Shown here: piece after piece, positions 51,916-63,943 of the stretch
How positions within the stretch are numbered: the first letter of the stretch is position 1
Layout: the number at the start of each line of letters is the position of its first letter
Translations under genes and position numbers: made by a program
Notes under the pieces: generated by a model
The model's input: only the letters and a program-made list of their open reading frames with translations
Told to the model about the DNA's origin: nothing
Database searches by the model: none
Source: Chionoecetes opilio
Taxonomy: Eukaryota; Arthropoda; Malacostraca; Decapoda; Majidae
Assembly (NCBI GenBank): GCA_016584305.1
Contig: JACEEZ010022552.1
Coordinates: 35,735-99,734, forward strand
Reading direction: 5' to 3'
DNA: 64,000 nt

Positions 51916-52960
51916 CAATCAATCATTGGGGGCATACGCCGGGGGCGCGTCGCCCGCCCACCCTACGACGCCCCCCCGGGGGGTACCACGAGCGAGTTCC
52001 CATGAGTTTTTCCATACAGAACTCTCGACAAAAAACACACTTCCCCCACCAACCTTGGGGCCCCCCCTTGGGCCTCCTCCACCCCGGTTGTTCTTAAGAT
52101 AAAACCCGAGGGGAAAAAAGGGATGGGTTTCAGGGTAGGTCCCAAAAGCCCAATCCAAGTTGGCGCTGACGGACTTCGGTAATAGGCCTCGTTCATCTCC
52201 CCGGTGAAATCGCTGTTTTGACCCGAAATTCCCGCGTACCCCATGATTCTGCGAACATTATTCCCAAAAGGCATTGATTGTCCTTAAAGTCCTATTTATG
52301 TGCATGCTCCAACCATAGATAAGACAGGGATCACAAGCGACTTGAAGACCCGGATCTTTGTCCTCCTGCACAGGTCCGACACGCCAAATACTCCCGCTGA
52401 GCGGCCCTAACACCATGGGCTACAACCCGTCTAACTTTTGACTGACCCGCCTCATTATGGACTGCGTACCAAGGTATGTAAAACTTTCCAAGATCTCAAG
52501 TCCTCGCCCACACGCATGAACGACTGTACTGCTTCATCAGTAAGCCCCAAATACCGGACCCTTGGTTTTGACCAGGGACCTCAAGTCCCAAAGGGTTTTC
52601 CCTCCTCGTGCGCCCTGGGAACCATCCCAGGACCTCCAGCGACTCAAAAAAGATTATGCTCATCCAAAAAAAATCAGTGATTTTGGTTTTTCCCGAGGGA
52701 TGTCCAAATCCTTTGATCTACAGCCTGCCCAATCCCCAGTCCATCAAGCTTGAAAGTGAGGGGGCAAGGACGCACCTTGCCTCACTCCTGTATTCCGGGA
52801 AAGAAGCGGGATACACCTCCCCCCCAAAATTCACCACTCCAGTCCAGAATACGACCATTATAAAACCAATAGTTTCAGGAATCCCTCGAAGTCGCAAAAG
52901 ATCCCAGAGTGACTCAGATCACTGAGTCAAAACGCCTTCTTAGAAAAAACATAGGCTGCA
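51905..52960 (-). mobile_element. RTE-like LINE, 3' part, frameshift-dense
   Basis: Minus-strand codons in several frames give, in order: VRQGCVLAPSLF (about 52775), ITDF.FADDAVI-type box near 52670, KPLGLEVSW (about 52570), ESFTYLGS (52480), then C-terminal NEAYYRSPSAPTW and WELARGTPRGG, ending PPAYAPND just before a (TGAT)n tail (51911-51930). This order matches a LINE family common in marine invertebrates (from memory). The number of indels over 1 kb is high and may partly reflect assembly error. Confidence 0.75.
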
Positions 52961-53420
52961 AGATCCCCTGTCGAAACTCACTCGGCTTTCCACCAGGACA
53001 ATAGTAGATGATAAATATTGTATTGTCCACAACACTTAATAAGATAGATAATACCAGTGCGGAGTAAATGGGAGCTTTAAAAGGAGTCTGGATGATTCAG
53101 GAGGGGGATAAAAGGTGGTGTAGAGTGTTAAGTACGGGAAAATACCCCGGGGGTTAGGGCTTTGTAGTTTCCCTTTTTTTTTGTTTATATTTAGAGGGGA
53201 AGGGGGGTGGAGTGTATGGGGAAGTGGAATGGGGGGGAGGAAGGGAAGGAGTTGTGGAATGAGGGGAAGGTGGATGGAGGGGAAGAGGGGGGGAAAATTG
53301 GGGGGAGGAAAAAAAGAGGAGAAGAGTTCAAGGAAAAGGAGGAGGAGAGGAAAAGAGATAAACATGGATGGAGAGTAAAAGAGGAACCTAAATTACTATG
53401 TAGATTATTATGGTGAGCGC
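52961..53420. other. G/A-rich low-complexity sequence
   Basis: 53195-53370 is an almost pure GGA/GGGG/GAAA purine tract; its frames are artefacts. It may form part of, or abut, the 5' LTR of the following element, whose left boundary I could not place. Confidence 0.5.
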
Positions 53421-53541
53421 GGGCATCCCTACATAGGGGAGCACGCATTTAGACTGGGGTTCGCTAAGCACGGAACTGCTGCTCTTACCTCCAATAAAAT
53501 AGACTACGGCTTCCTTGTGTGCTCTCATCTAGCACCCCTTT
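53421..53541 (+). repeat. 3' part of the 5' LTR
   Basis: About 120 bases that align with 57965-58090, including CCAATAAAATAGACTACGG and CTCTCATCTAGCACCCC. The left end of the LTR could not be located; the upstream sequence diverges. Confidence 0.7.
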
Positions 53542-56500
53542 GATATGGCGCATGGAGTAGGATACCGTTCCCACAGCGCCCTGGTCAACTCCTCGGGCGA
53601 AGCCGCCCAAAGCCCTGAAACCCCGACATCCTCGCCCCTCGTCACCCGGCTCAGTAAACTCTCCGGGCCCAAAACAAAAACCATGCTCACTGAAGCCGGG
53701 GGGGGGCTCGTTTTTGCCGCGGGCCAGCCCCCGGAAAGGACTCCTCCCGGGGCCCACGCCGGAAATGTGGGCTGGAAATGTCTTCGGCGGGCTTTAGAAC
53801 GGGGGCGGGGGTGGGTGGGGCATGGCTGTCCCTCTCAAGTGGCCGGATCAAAAACCCTGCTCCACATTCCCTGTTGGTGTTGCTGACCTGCAGGGGGCCC
53901 CTGGACGTAAATTTTCACCACAGGCAGTGGCGGGCCATCCTAAAAGGCGCTCTGGACCCATCGGGAGATCGTGTTGCTGCACAAATCGGCAGTGCGCTGG
54001 TCGACTTTTTCATGTTTGTCAGGCCATGGTGAGCCCGTCAGTGCTTTTTTTGTGCGGTGTGCCCGCGCCCCAGGGATTTGAGTTCCAGTGTCCCCAATGC
54101 GATGAAACCTCTCAGAGTATATGTTTTGCGTAAGGTAGGGTGGTCTAGGTCTCAGCCCCTGAAACAGGAAGTTTTTTCGCATGCCTAATTTAAAGGGATT
54201 GGAGAGCCTTAGGGCCTTCGTGTTTCTTTTGAGGGGGCCCGGGCGGAGCTACCTCCATGCCGGGGGGAAAAAAATTGGGGGGGGGCAATGTAGATGGCGG
54301 GCGCGACGTCACGCCTGATGATGCAGCGGATGACTTCGCCTCCCGCCGCTTGTTTTGCCGCTTCCGGCCCAATTCCACATACACCCCAAGTCGTGTCGCT
54401 GGTGTGGGTATAAACGCTCCCCCATAGAGCGTCCTCCCCGCCAGCATGCCACCTGTGTGCGCGGAAACCTGGGGACTTCAAAAGGAGGGAAGGCCAGGAA
54501 CGGGGGGGGTTGGGAAGGGTGTAAAAGGTGCGGTCGGCGCCCCAGGGATCGCCCAAGCCACTTCGCAGGTGCAGTTAGCCCCGGTGGGTGGTCAGACGTG
54601 ACCCCCCAGCGGTGGCCCACACGGGAGCCCAGGTGGTGTGGCTGGGGCCCGCCCTTATAGCATCGCTCGGTCTCCGGGTGCGTGTTTTCGCGTCGGCTGG
54701 CCCTCAGAGACCTGGCCAAAAATACCGCTGGCCTCCCTTGGGGGCGGGCCCCCCACATCAGCCTCCCCCCGGGGCTCAACATGAGGAGGTGCACTTTGTC
54801 AAGTCCGTGGAGCGCCTTTACTCTCGTCACCGCCTGTAAGGGGTTGGGGGTGTACACAGCGCTTCCCCACACACCGCCGACCGTTGCTGCCCGCGGGATA
54901 ACCCAGATTTTCGCGGGAGCCCCCCCGGGCCCGACCTCCCTCGCGGGGCTTTGCCGCCCGCGGAGGGGAAACTTCCGCGGTGAGGAATGGTTGCTGAGGC
55001 AGTTCTCGTCGAAACATTCAAACGACGGAACCCACTACCCGTCATGGAAGGCGCGCCGCTCACATCCAACCCCTGGGGGGCGCGCGTCCCACGTCTCCAC
55101 ACCCCTGCTTCGGTCCCCAACTTGGAGGGCTGAGGGTTAAGCGCAGCTCGACGAGATGTTAAAAAGGCTGATTCGCCCAGTCTCCCGGGGGGAGGCCCCG
55201 GGGTGGTGTGGCGCATGGGGGGGTGGCAAAAAAAATCAGGCAAACCCCCGAGGACTTGACTTCCGAAGCTAAATGCTGGGGCCGCCCTGAAACCACCCAC
55301 GCCGGCGCCCTTCACATGGGGTCCAATCCCCCCACACTCCTACAAGACGGTGATGGGCGCCCGGGATTCCCCAGTCGGCTTGTGAAAAAAAGCAGGCACC
55401 CAAAAAATTCATTTCCCCGGGGGGCGCTACAGTACTTTAACACCCATGGGGGATTGCTCGCAACAATGCATACACGAAGAGATTTGTGACGCCACCAAGA
55501 TTTCTCCCCGGAAACACAAATGTATTTACGACCCCTGCTCTATGATACCTCATCGGGGGCGTTTCGGACACGTTTGACTTCCCTTTAGCTTGCCCAGGAG
55601 GGCATCACTCTCAAGCCAAGAATTTCAGTTTTGCCGTCGCGAGGGCCCAGTTCGTTGGTTCCCCTCGATTGGGGCCCTCAGGCCCGCAGTATCGTCTAGC
55701 TGCCTAAAAGCTTCCCATGCCAGAACACCCCCCCATCCTGACGTGAGATCTTGGTACGGATTCTGACCCGCTGGCGCCCCCCCTTTCACAGCCCCTATTT
55801 GGAGCCGTTCCCCACCCCCTCAAGAAACCCACCCAAAAAGTGTACTGGACAGCACTCGGCAGAAGCTCGAGCAGGCGAAGCCACGATATGTCATTGGCCA
55901 AGGACGGGCTGGGCTTTTATATCGCACCCGGCCCACTGCTGATTACTGACTGGAGCAAGCTGGGCTGGGCTTTTTCTCCCCACAGCACTGCCGCTGTTCA
56001 TCTTGGCCCTACCATTCTGCTGCAAACGGTGGCGCCTTGCACTGGTGGCACCCCTCACTTAACCGCTCTGGGCGGGGGACGCCCTGTGGAAGGGGAAAAC
56101 GCTTTGCCGTGGCTTGGTGTCTCCGCAAGGGTCGCCATTCTTGTTGGGCTGCCCTAACCTACCCTGGTGTGACCACCGCCCCCCGGTAAACTTTGGGTGA
56201 TCGAGCACTCATGGAATAGTGAACCCCGGCTCTTCCGCCGAAGGGGGAAAAACGCTTCATACCGCTTCACTATCCGTACCTGCCCGGGAGAAAAATTGTG
56301 TAGCCCCTTCCTTCGAGATACCCCGCACTCAAAGGCCACCCGAGGACAGGGTGAAAGAGGGGGGGGAACTGGCAGGGGGAATGGCTGCAGCCCCCTGGCA
56401 GCCCTGAAATTTAACGAGTGTCTCACCCTGGATGAGGGGTGGGCCTTCAGGCACACGCAGGGCCCGGCATACCAGTTGTTGGGGCTAAAGTGCTGCAAGC

Positions 56501-57669
56501 GCTGGCATCCCCACAGAGCGCAGGAGTTGAATGCCTGCGGCCATTTCGGTGGCAGGGGTAGATTGTCGGTTTTTCCCTGGGTTGGTGACCTACGTATATG
56601 ACCAAGGGACTGCGTTGGTTTCCCTGAGGGCTGCGCCCTCAATGGCAGCAAACCCGCATGCAAGCCACCAAAGGGCCCGGGTTCATGCCAGAAGGGGCCC
56701 GGCCCGACGGTGTACGGCCGGGCCCGGAAGGGATTTCAGCACCCCCGGTTCCCCCTGCGAACCCCGTTACGCCTCGCACCATCCACCACCTGACCCCTGA
56801 TCTCACGCCAGCCCCCCGAGTATCCCTTCCGCAGACGTGGTGGACGTCTTCCACTGGACGGGTGCTCATACTTGGCTTATGCTGACAGGCAAATGGGTGG
56901 CTTGAGGTAGCGCAGTGCCCGTGGTGCAACCTCGAACAAATTGTGAGGGGGCTGGGCTCTACTTTTTCGAGATGGGGCGGCCTGAGCAAATATCGACGGG
57001 TGGGGGAACTAATCTATGAGTGAAAATGACTGCCTTCTTTGGAGTGGGGCGTAAATGTGGCCCCTCCTCTGCCCTACCCAGAGTAAAGGGGGGGCAGAAG
57101 CGCAGTGAAACTGCGAAGAGTGCTGCGGGGGGAACATAGGGGCGGCGGAAGCCCCTTAAAATGACAAAATTGGTCTCGCTCTGTTGCAGTACCCAAAAAA
57201 CTCCCCTCCCTGACATTGATATCCCCGGCGCAGTGGCCGGGCCCTCAGCTACGTGATGGGGGTTCCTGCCATTCCCCCAAACTTCAGGGTGGGCGAAAAT
57301 TGGGGGCGACACTGCGTGAAAAGAGAGCGGGAGGTACCCGCCCAACAGTGTGGTGAAGGATCCGAAGTGGGCATTTTCGTCCACCATCACCCTGGTAGCG
57401 GTTTTGGGTGGTGCAGAAAAAGCTAAAAGACCTGGGACGGTCGGTATTGTGTGAGGCGAGAGACAACAGCAAATCCAATAAAGCTTGATGGAAGTGGCAG
57501 GCTGTCGTACGTACCGCAAACACCCCAAGCCGCTGCTACGCCACATTTTGCCCAACATTTCCTCCCAAAGGGCGGGTGTGCACTATCACCGCGGTCACAT
57601 CCGCTGCAAACTCCCGGCATCTCGCTGATCAACTCCCCCCAGCCGCCCTCGCCCCTTGTGGCTAGCCTG

Positions 57670-58090
57670 GATGGTTAATGCTATGTTAGTGAAGGTGTTT
57701 AGTGTTTTTAAATATGAGGGCTTTTTGTGTTTTGTTAAGTTACTAGCATGGGGGCAAAGCTGTGTTTTACTATGTTGATGTACAGAATGAGGGAACGTAT
57801 ACTAGCCCCCAGTACCTACTAGATAGGCCCTGCTTTATATTTTTTTTTTGTAACGGGGCCCTCAGTTTCTTTGTGGTTTTTTTACACTGATTATTCATTG
57901 CCCTTGCTTGCCCCTGTATAAACTCCGGGGAGGGGAAGTTTAGGTATACTGTATGGGAGCGCTGGAAACCCTACTAGGGGGGGGGCGTCATTAGACTCGG
58001 GTTCGCTAAAACACGGAGACGTGCTGTCTGTACGCTCCAATAAAAAAGACTACGGTTCCCGGTGTTCTCTCATCTAGACACCCCCTTTAT
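57670..58090 (+). repeat. 3' LTR (approximate)
   Basis: The right end matches the 5' LTR end. The left limit is set loosely where the integrase-proximal coding blocks stop and AT-rich sequence starts. Contains CCAATAAAAAAGACTACGG. Confidence 0.55.
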
Positions 58091-58949
58091 CATACTATTA
58101 TATATTAATGTGAAGTAATTCTTGAACGTGGCAAATGGTAACCCGGCAAGTTATATATGGCAACACTACACCACCATCACCGCCGCCACCTCCTCTCTCC
58201 CTCCCTCCCTCTCATTACTCGATGTTTTCTCCCCTTGCTCGCAATGGCCTATGTGTTACAGCGGACAAAAACACCTTACCAATTGCAGCTGTTACGTTCT
58301 ATTCAGCTAATGGCAACCTTGGTAACCTGTGTAGGGGTCGGGAAAACACACACTTGACACGCCTTCCTAAGTATCTCCCTCTCATCCCATTCATTGCTCT
58401 CTCGTCTTTTCCCCGCGCGCACAACCTTCAGTGCTTTGAATATAATAGGCCGCTCGACTCACCAACACGAAACTTTAGCTATTTCCACCCATATTTCTAC
58501 AATAAGACAGCTATAACTAGGGTATAATGTATCAATATATGCTCCTCTACACTGAAAGACGTCGAGACCTGCAAAGAAGTCATGTAGAACTCAAGAAGTG
58601 AAGAGTGTGTGAGTGATTTAATGTTTCATACTTAAGGATTATGAAACTATTTAGTCCATCTTCCGGTTCCCCGCTGGCCAATCACAGGGGAGGGGGAAGA
58701 GGGAGGTATGCTTAGCGTCTATCCAACTCACAGTGAGGAGGAACAGGGGTGAGGGAGGATGTACTACGCTTGTGTCTGTAAGTATAGCGGAATCAGTGCA
58801 GTATTTAGCATTTTTTACATTATAACTGATATAGTGCAGAAATATAGCATAACAGGAAAAGTCATCTATTTCTAGATCTCGTATAGCAGATAACATAAGA
58901 ATTCTAGTAGTGTTAGTCATTTTAACTTGGGAAGGAGGGCGAGAAGAGT
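58091..58949. other. No gene recognised
   Basis: Mixed composition; frames up to 130 codons (58135-58527) show no motif. Confidence 0.35.
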
Positions 58950-59045
58950 GTATATTACCTCCATCTAAAAAAGTACTAAATTTAGGCAAGGAAAAACTAG
59001 TCAGTGGTCTCAGAAAGTGACCGCGCAGTCCTCGTTCATTTTGAC
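58950..59045 (-). repeat. Fragment of the long-TIR TTAGG-core element
   Basis: AAAAGTACTAAATTTAGGC...AAAAACTAGTCAG...GACCGCGCAGTCCTCG ending TTTTGACC resembles an end of the element at 6180-7256. Confidence 0.55.
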
Positions 59046-60059
59046 CTGTGTGTGAAAACAGTGTGTAGCAAGGCCAAGGGAGGAAGGCCAATCTCTCCTT
59101 TGGCCTTGGTGTGTAGTACAAGGAAATACTTCACGGGATATCTTGTGTGCGGGGAGACATTGGTGGGTGTTGTGGTGTGTTGCTGAGAGCTTGTGAGAGT
59201 AGGCACCCCCCGCCGCCACATCCCCGCTCTCCCCCAAACCCCCTTGTCCCCGCACTTCACCCCTCCTCCCTGCCTCTCTCCAGTGTGTGGGGTGAGGGGG
59301 GTGAGGGGAGGCACTTCTGATGCTGGGGGGGTGCACGTTATCACTGTCTTTGACTTCTCTCACGTAGGCAAATAACCTGCATGGTGTGTGTTGTGGTTAT
59401 TGTGAGGGCTGGAGAGTTGGGAGAATGGGGAATAGAAGGGAAGGAAGAATAAATGGGGAAAGAGAAGGAGGAAGAGAAGGGAGGAAGAGGCAGTGTACTG
59501 ATGACGGGGGTAGATAGAGAGAGAGGCAATTGTTGTTGTGCTTACAACAATCTTCCTTATCAGCCCTACGAAGGGGTGGCCGGCGCCCACCTGCACATTT
59601 GCTGACCACAGCTAAGGGTCCCTCCCGTCCCCCGGCGAAAGAGAAGATGAGGGGAGGAGAAGGAGAGAGAGAGAGAGAAAGTGAGAGAGAGAGTGAGAGA
59701 AGGTGAGGGAGAGTGTGAGAGAGTGAGAAGGTGAGGAGAAGGAGGAAGAGTGCTGAATATTCATCCCTCAATTCACGCCATCACTTCACACTTATGTCAG
59801 CACTGAAATAACCTTTGACATGTACCCACCACACGCCGGACACCCTGAAGACAGGGGAGAGGGACAGATTCTATATACCCTGCGGTGTGGCCACACGTCT
59901 TATTGCGTCGCGGTGATATCTTACGAGACTAGTGTCTTAGCGCGGTAAGCGAGTTAGGTGGTATTCCTTCCAGATACCACGCGCTCAAGTACGTGCCAAC
60001 ACACGCCGCGCCCTTCATTACCCGACGCCCGACGCCCGCCACTCCGCTTGTCCCCTGGG
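59046..60059. other. No gene recognised; purine-rich tract
   Basis: 59395-59755 is a G/A-rich low-complexity tract with (GA)n near 59660-59700. The remaining sequence has no assignable feature. Confidence 0.4.
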
Positions 60060-60670
60060 GCAGGTGCTACTCATCTCTACGAAGTCCCGACGTCCTGCCA
60101 GGCACCTGCCCTGGTGGCTTTGCCCCTGTGTTCCTCCTGGGCTCCTGAGAGGAAGGGGCCACGGCAGGGCAAATAGCGGCGCTCGGCGTTGCCCCTGTGG
60201 CTCTTCACTTTGCCCCAGGGACGACGAGCTTCGACGGGACGACTAAGGAATACCCCGCCTAACCCCAGGGGCGGGAAGTGCAACTCTACGAGACCAAGAG
60301 GTCCCTGCAACACTGCCCGCCCCGGTGGTGATTCCCCTGGGACCGCCTGGCTTCCCGGATCCGCCGTGGGGCAACCAAGGGGCGCCCTCACTTTGCCCCA
60401 GGGGGTAGGGAAGTGCTACTCTACGAGACCATGACGTCCCTCCACACTACCTACCCCTGTGGCCTCTCTTCAGGGCCCTTGGGGAGCCACTGGGCGCTGG
60501 GGGCAGGCACTAGGGGCGGGCGTGGGCTGGAGGTGAAACTCTACGCTACTACGACGCCCTACGAGATACCTCCTTCAGGAGGCTTCCCTGGGTTCCCCCC
60601 GGAACCCCGGGGCATTACGAGGCACCTGCAACAGGAAATTTTAGGACCTCTTGAGCATCACATACAGGTC
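60060..60670 (+). repeat. Degenerate GC-rich repeat, four copies around CTCTACGA
   Basis: The motif GTGCTACTCTACGAGACC with a following GTCCCTCC occurs at about 60075, 60284, 60419 and 60539 (spacing 207, 135, 120), each followed by C/G-rich sequence with CCCTG and GGGGC words. Translated on the plus strand the units share EV.LYET, but stops and frame changes interrupt them. Confidence 0.6.
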
Positions 60671-61270
60671 GTCCTGAAGGCGACGCAGCAGATGGTGATG
60701 TATCTATATGATTGACAGTGCATGACAGGGCGGGCGTTTAATGGATTGACCCCGGGGCAACTATGCAAGCTAGGGGCACTCGGGGGGGAACAGGGAGGGT
60801 CGCCCCCCGGGTAAAGCCCGGGGCGTTATAAGCCTGGGGAGGTAAGCTCCCCGTATCTCCGAAGCTACGGGCACTGCCCCGTTGTACCTTCCGGTACAAG
60901 GAGATAAAGCCAACCAGCACCTTCAGGTAGAGGTGCCGGGGTTATTTGTCATGCCACGACCAGCGACCCATTGGAAGAACCATAGCGGGTTGGGGGGACG
61001 CTACAACAGGAGCTACGTATATCAAACCCCTGATCTATATAACATGGATCGCGGAAGCCTGGCTCAGCACTGGTTCCAACTGTCCGCCATCTTGTCGTAA
61101 CCAAACAAAGCCTTGTTTCTGTGGCTCGCATTGCTGTCTATCTGGTGTTAATCGCCTCGTCATGCCAAGTTGTGCTTGCTGTCTGGCTGTGTTATCACCT
61201 CGTCATGCCAAGCATGTGCTGCTATGTCCTGTACAAAACAGACCAGGACCTGGAAGTGGCAAATCTTTCC
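60671..61270. other. GC-rich sequence with short hairpins, no gene recognised
   Basis: Contains CCCCCCGGGTAAAGCCCGGGG (60800-60820) and CCTTCCGGTACAAGG (60888-60902) hairpins and a 72-codon frame (60882-61100) without a known motif. Confidence 0.35.
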
Positions 61271-61289
61271 ACCTGTGAGTAACACCACA

Positions 61290-61545
61290 CAGTCCACACA
61301 CACACAACGCACCCACCACACACACACACACCCACCCACCCACCACACACACACACACACACCCACCACCAACCACACACCCCACACCCACCACACACAC
61401 CCACACACACGCACCCACCACCCACCACACACACGCCCCACCACACACACACGCACACCCCCCACCACACCCCACGCACCCACCCACACACACCCAGACA
61501 CCCACACCCACACCACACACACACCCACACCCCACCCAGCCCATC
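61290..61545. repeat. (CACACACC)n low-complexity tract
   Basis: About 250 bases of A/C-only repeats; the Val/Cys/Gly and Thr/His/Pro frames on both strands are artefacts. Confidence 0.97.
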
Positions 61546-61739
61546 ACTCTAATCCATCTACCCATTCCAGTCATCCACCTACTAGTTAAAAAAAAAAAAT
61601 AGGTGGATATGTATACTTTTTTATATAGGTAGATATAGATATAAGTATATTTTTTTTATACTTGTTAACAATTAGTGGGGAACGGAAGCAGACCTGAGTG
61701 CGGTTATGATACAAATGATCTCTAATAAGCGGTGCTTGT

Positions 61740-62050
61740 TCTAATTGAGATGTTTTATTTTGCAAAAAAAAAAAAAAGGAAAAAAAAGAACCTTGTGGTT
61801 AAAGTTTGGGTTTTTCATTAAAACCCCTATAACTAGGTTAGGTTTTTCTTTAAAAAACCCTTTAAGTTAGCTAGGTTAGGTTTCTTAAAACCCTATAAGG
61901 TTAGGTTGGTTTTTATTAAAATATTTTTTTTTTTGGGGGGGGGGTTCGTAAAATAAAACTTCCTCCTTCAAAAGCACCTTTTGGGTAGGCCAAGAAAAAA
62001 TAGTTGATGTTCTTAAAACGCCCGGGGGCGAAACTCGTCCATTATTCCAA
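61740..62050. mobile_element. Partial copy of the long-TIR TTAGG-core element
   Basis: Left: TCTAATTGAGATGTTTTATTTTG (61740-61760). Core: TTAGGTTAGG and CCCTATAA words. Right: AAAATAAAACT...AGGCCAAGAAAAAATAGT...CGAAACTCGTCCATTAT. The order is the same as at 6230-7250, with many homopolymer differences. Confidence 0.7.
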
Positions 62051-62439
62051 AAGTTGTTTCGTAGTCTAAATAAACATATTCTTTCACACTCAGCTCAGAG
62101 TTGAACTTGCTCTAGAGTTACGAACGACCCAGGTATGTGAAAATACTCAAAATCAGTGTACAAACAACCAACTTTCAATTCAATATCCCCAAATTTAAAA
62201 AAGGGTTTTTTTTTGATTAGGCCAAAGGTTTTTATTAATTTAAAACTTCCCCTGTAATCCCCGAAGTAGTTCTTATGCCCCACTGTGGCCCCGCCCGTAC
62301 CCGGGGCCCGGGGCGGTACGGGGCTGACGCCGTTATAGTAAACGAAACTGCGCGTTCGTCTTTAGGTCAAAAACCCACAACCGGTGGTTGCTCATTAGGT
62401 CTGTACACTGCACTCTTAGCCTCCACTTTACCAATACAC
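62051..62439. other. No gene recognised
   Basis: Sequence between the partial foldback element and a minisatellite. No motif seen. Confidence 0.35.
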
Positions 62440-62900
62440 CCCCCTGTCACTACAACCCTTGTAGGCCTCGCAACACCCTTCACTACACACCGTAGGCCTC
62501 GCAACACACCTTCCCCCAAAAAACACCTGTACGGCCTCCCCCCAAGACACCTGTCATACCCCCAAACCCTTCGGCCTCGCAACACACCCCGTCACTAAAA
62601 CACCCCTGTACGGCCCTGCCCAAAAAACCTTCACTACCCCCCTGTACGGCCCCGCAACACACCCCTTTATAAAACACCTTACGGCCTCCAAAGGACCCTT
62701 TCCCAAACCTGTACGCCCCCGCAACCCCACCCGTCACTACAACCTGACGGCCTGCAAGCACCTGTCACTACCACCTGTACGGCCTCGCAACACCCCCTGT
62801 CACTCCCACCTGTACGGCCCCCGCAAAACCTTTATACACACCCCGTACGGCTCGCAAGACCCTGTCACTAACACCTGACGGCCTGCAAAACACCTTTGTC
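62440..62900. repeat. About 33-bp degenerate minisatellite
   Basis: About 12-14 imperfect copies of CACCTGTACGGCCTCGCAAC followed by ACACCCCTGTCACTA. Unit lengths vary by small indels at C and A runs. Confidence 0.88.
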
Positions 62901-63458
62901 TGTGTATACCTAAATAAAAGATTTGGGGTTCGACGAGACTAGGGTTTGGGAAATTTAGTATTAGAGTAGGGGTTTTAATGTATTGTAGGTGGTAATAGTA
63001 GTATAGTGGGAATAGTAGTATAGTAGTAGGTTTAATATATAGTAGGTGGGAATATAGGCTTCACATGCCCGCAGCCACCCCCAGCATGCCTGGGCCCGGC
63101 CCCTGTATTTTTTTTGGTTATTTAAGATGGGGGCTGGTGACTTCATTTCTCGGCCAAGCTAGCCCAGATCCCAATCCTGTTAAAATAGATCAGTGAATCA
63201 ACACCCCCCGTTGGCCTCCCGCCCAAAAGCATTTCCCCTTTCCCTTCCCCCCTTTGGAGTAGCGGAGCGGGGGCTCCCCCGGGGCTTAAAAAAGATTTAA
63301 GGAAATTTTTTTCTTTTTTGAAAAGGGGGGGCTGTGTGGTTTTGTGGTTTCCCCTATAGATTCCGCCCCCCTGGCGAACCTCATATGGCCACAGTTTTGG
63401 GAAACCCGGTCCCACCCCGGGGAAGGTTTTTAAAGGGCCCCTTTGGGGAGATCCGATC

Positions 63459-63493
<35 letters not shown>

Positions 63494-63599
63494 TATTGCG
63501 GGAAATTTTGAAGAAAAAAAGAAGTTTTACGCGAGATATTTTGCTTGAAAAAATAAAGATATCGAAACGAACGCACGACTGACGGACGGTTTCTTTTAC
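62901..63599. other. No gene recognised; homopolymer-rich
   Basis: Includes GTAGTATAGTGGGAATAG repeats (62985-63055) and a run of about 30 T (63463-63491). Several G and C runs suggest unpolished sequence. Confidence 0.4.
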
Positions 63600-63943
63600 T
63601 TCAGTCCTATTACTTCAGACTTTGATAGATCACTTAGATACATCACTGGACAAGGAAAGGGAGAAGTTGTGTTCATTCCCAAGATTCCAATCATCCCATC
63701 AGACATGCCATTTGATTTCAAGAGACTTCAGTTCCCAATGAAAGTCAGCTTTGCCATGTCAATCAACAAGTCACAAGGCCAATCACTGAAGTATGTTGGA
63801 CTTCACCTACTTCAACCTTGCTTCTCCCATGGTCAGCTCTACTGTATGTTGGATGCTCAAGAGTGGGAGATGGCAGCAAGCTCTTTATCCTCACACACAA
63901 CAAAAAGACCAAGAACATTGTCTATCCTGCTGCTTTGCAGTAA
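63600..63943 (+). pseudogene. Helitron helicase (PIF1-like) C-terminus
   Basis: Codons from about 63621 give DRSLRYITGQGKGEVVFIPK, then IPSDMPFDFKRLQFPMKVSF and AMSINKSQGQSLKYVGLHL, the PIF1/RecD-type motif V region of Helitron Rep-helicases. After a one-base deletion near 63846 the frame resumes as YVGCSRVGDGSKLFILT (motif VI), ending KTKNIVYPAALQ at a stop (63941-63943). The upstream part is absent from this contig or replaced by unrelated sequence. A Helitron CTRR-type 3' end is not seen before the window ends. Confidence 0.88.

Larger units (their letters stand above)
53421..58090 (+). mobile_element. Ty3/gypsy LTR retrotransposon, indel-ridden
   Basis: Direct repeats at about 53421-53541 and 57965-58090 (TTCGCTAA..CACGGA...CTCCAATAAAA..GACTACGG...CTCTCATCTAG.CACCCC) are the ends of two LTRs containing AATAAA. 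A primer-site-like TGGCGCATGG lies at 53546-53555. Between them, pol blocks occur in order but in shifting frames: a gag-like CRWCG...HATC knuckle (about 54395-54460), RT/RNase H (LAQEGITLKP 55590; RSWYGF 55748; TDWSK 55947; PVEGE...AVAWCLRK about 56090; YRFTIR.CPGEK 56262) and integrase (VDVFHWTG 56838 onward to about 57330). The internal length is about 4.1-4.4 kb. No frame is intact. Confidence 0.82.

Noticed and set aside
53200..53420. Gly/Lys/Glu-rich frames and Pro/Ser-rich antisense frames
   Set aside because: Purine-only low-complexity DNA; no conserved coding signal.
60720..60910. Structured RNA or rRNA fragment
   Set aside because: There are GC-rich hairpins, but no recognisable rRNA, snRNA or riboswitch core.
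61160..61589. Long Val/Gly/Cys and Thr/His/Pro frames on both strands
   Set aside because: All derive from the CACACACC repeat.
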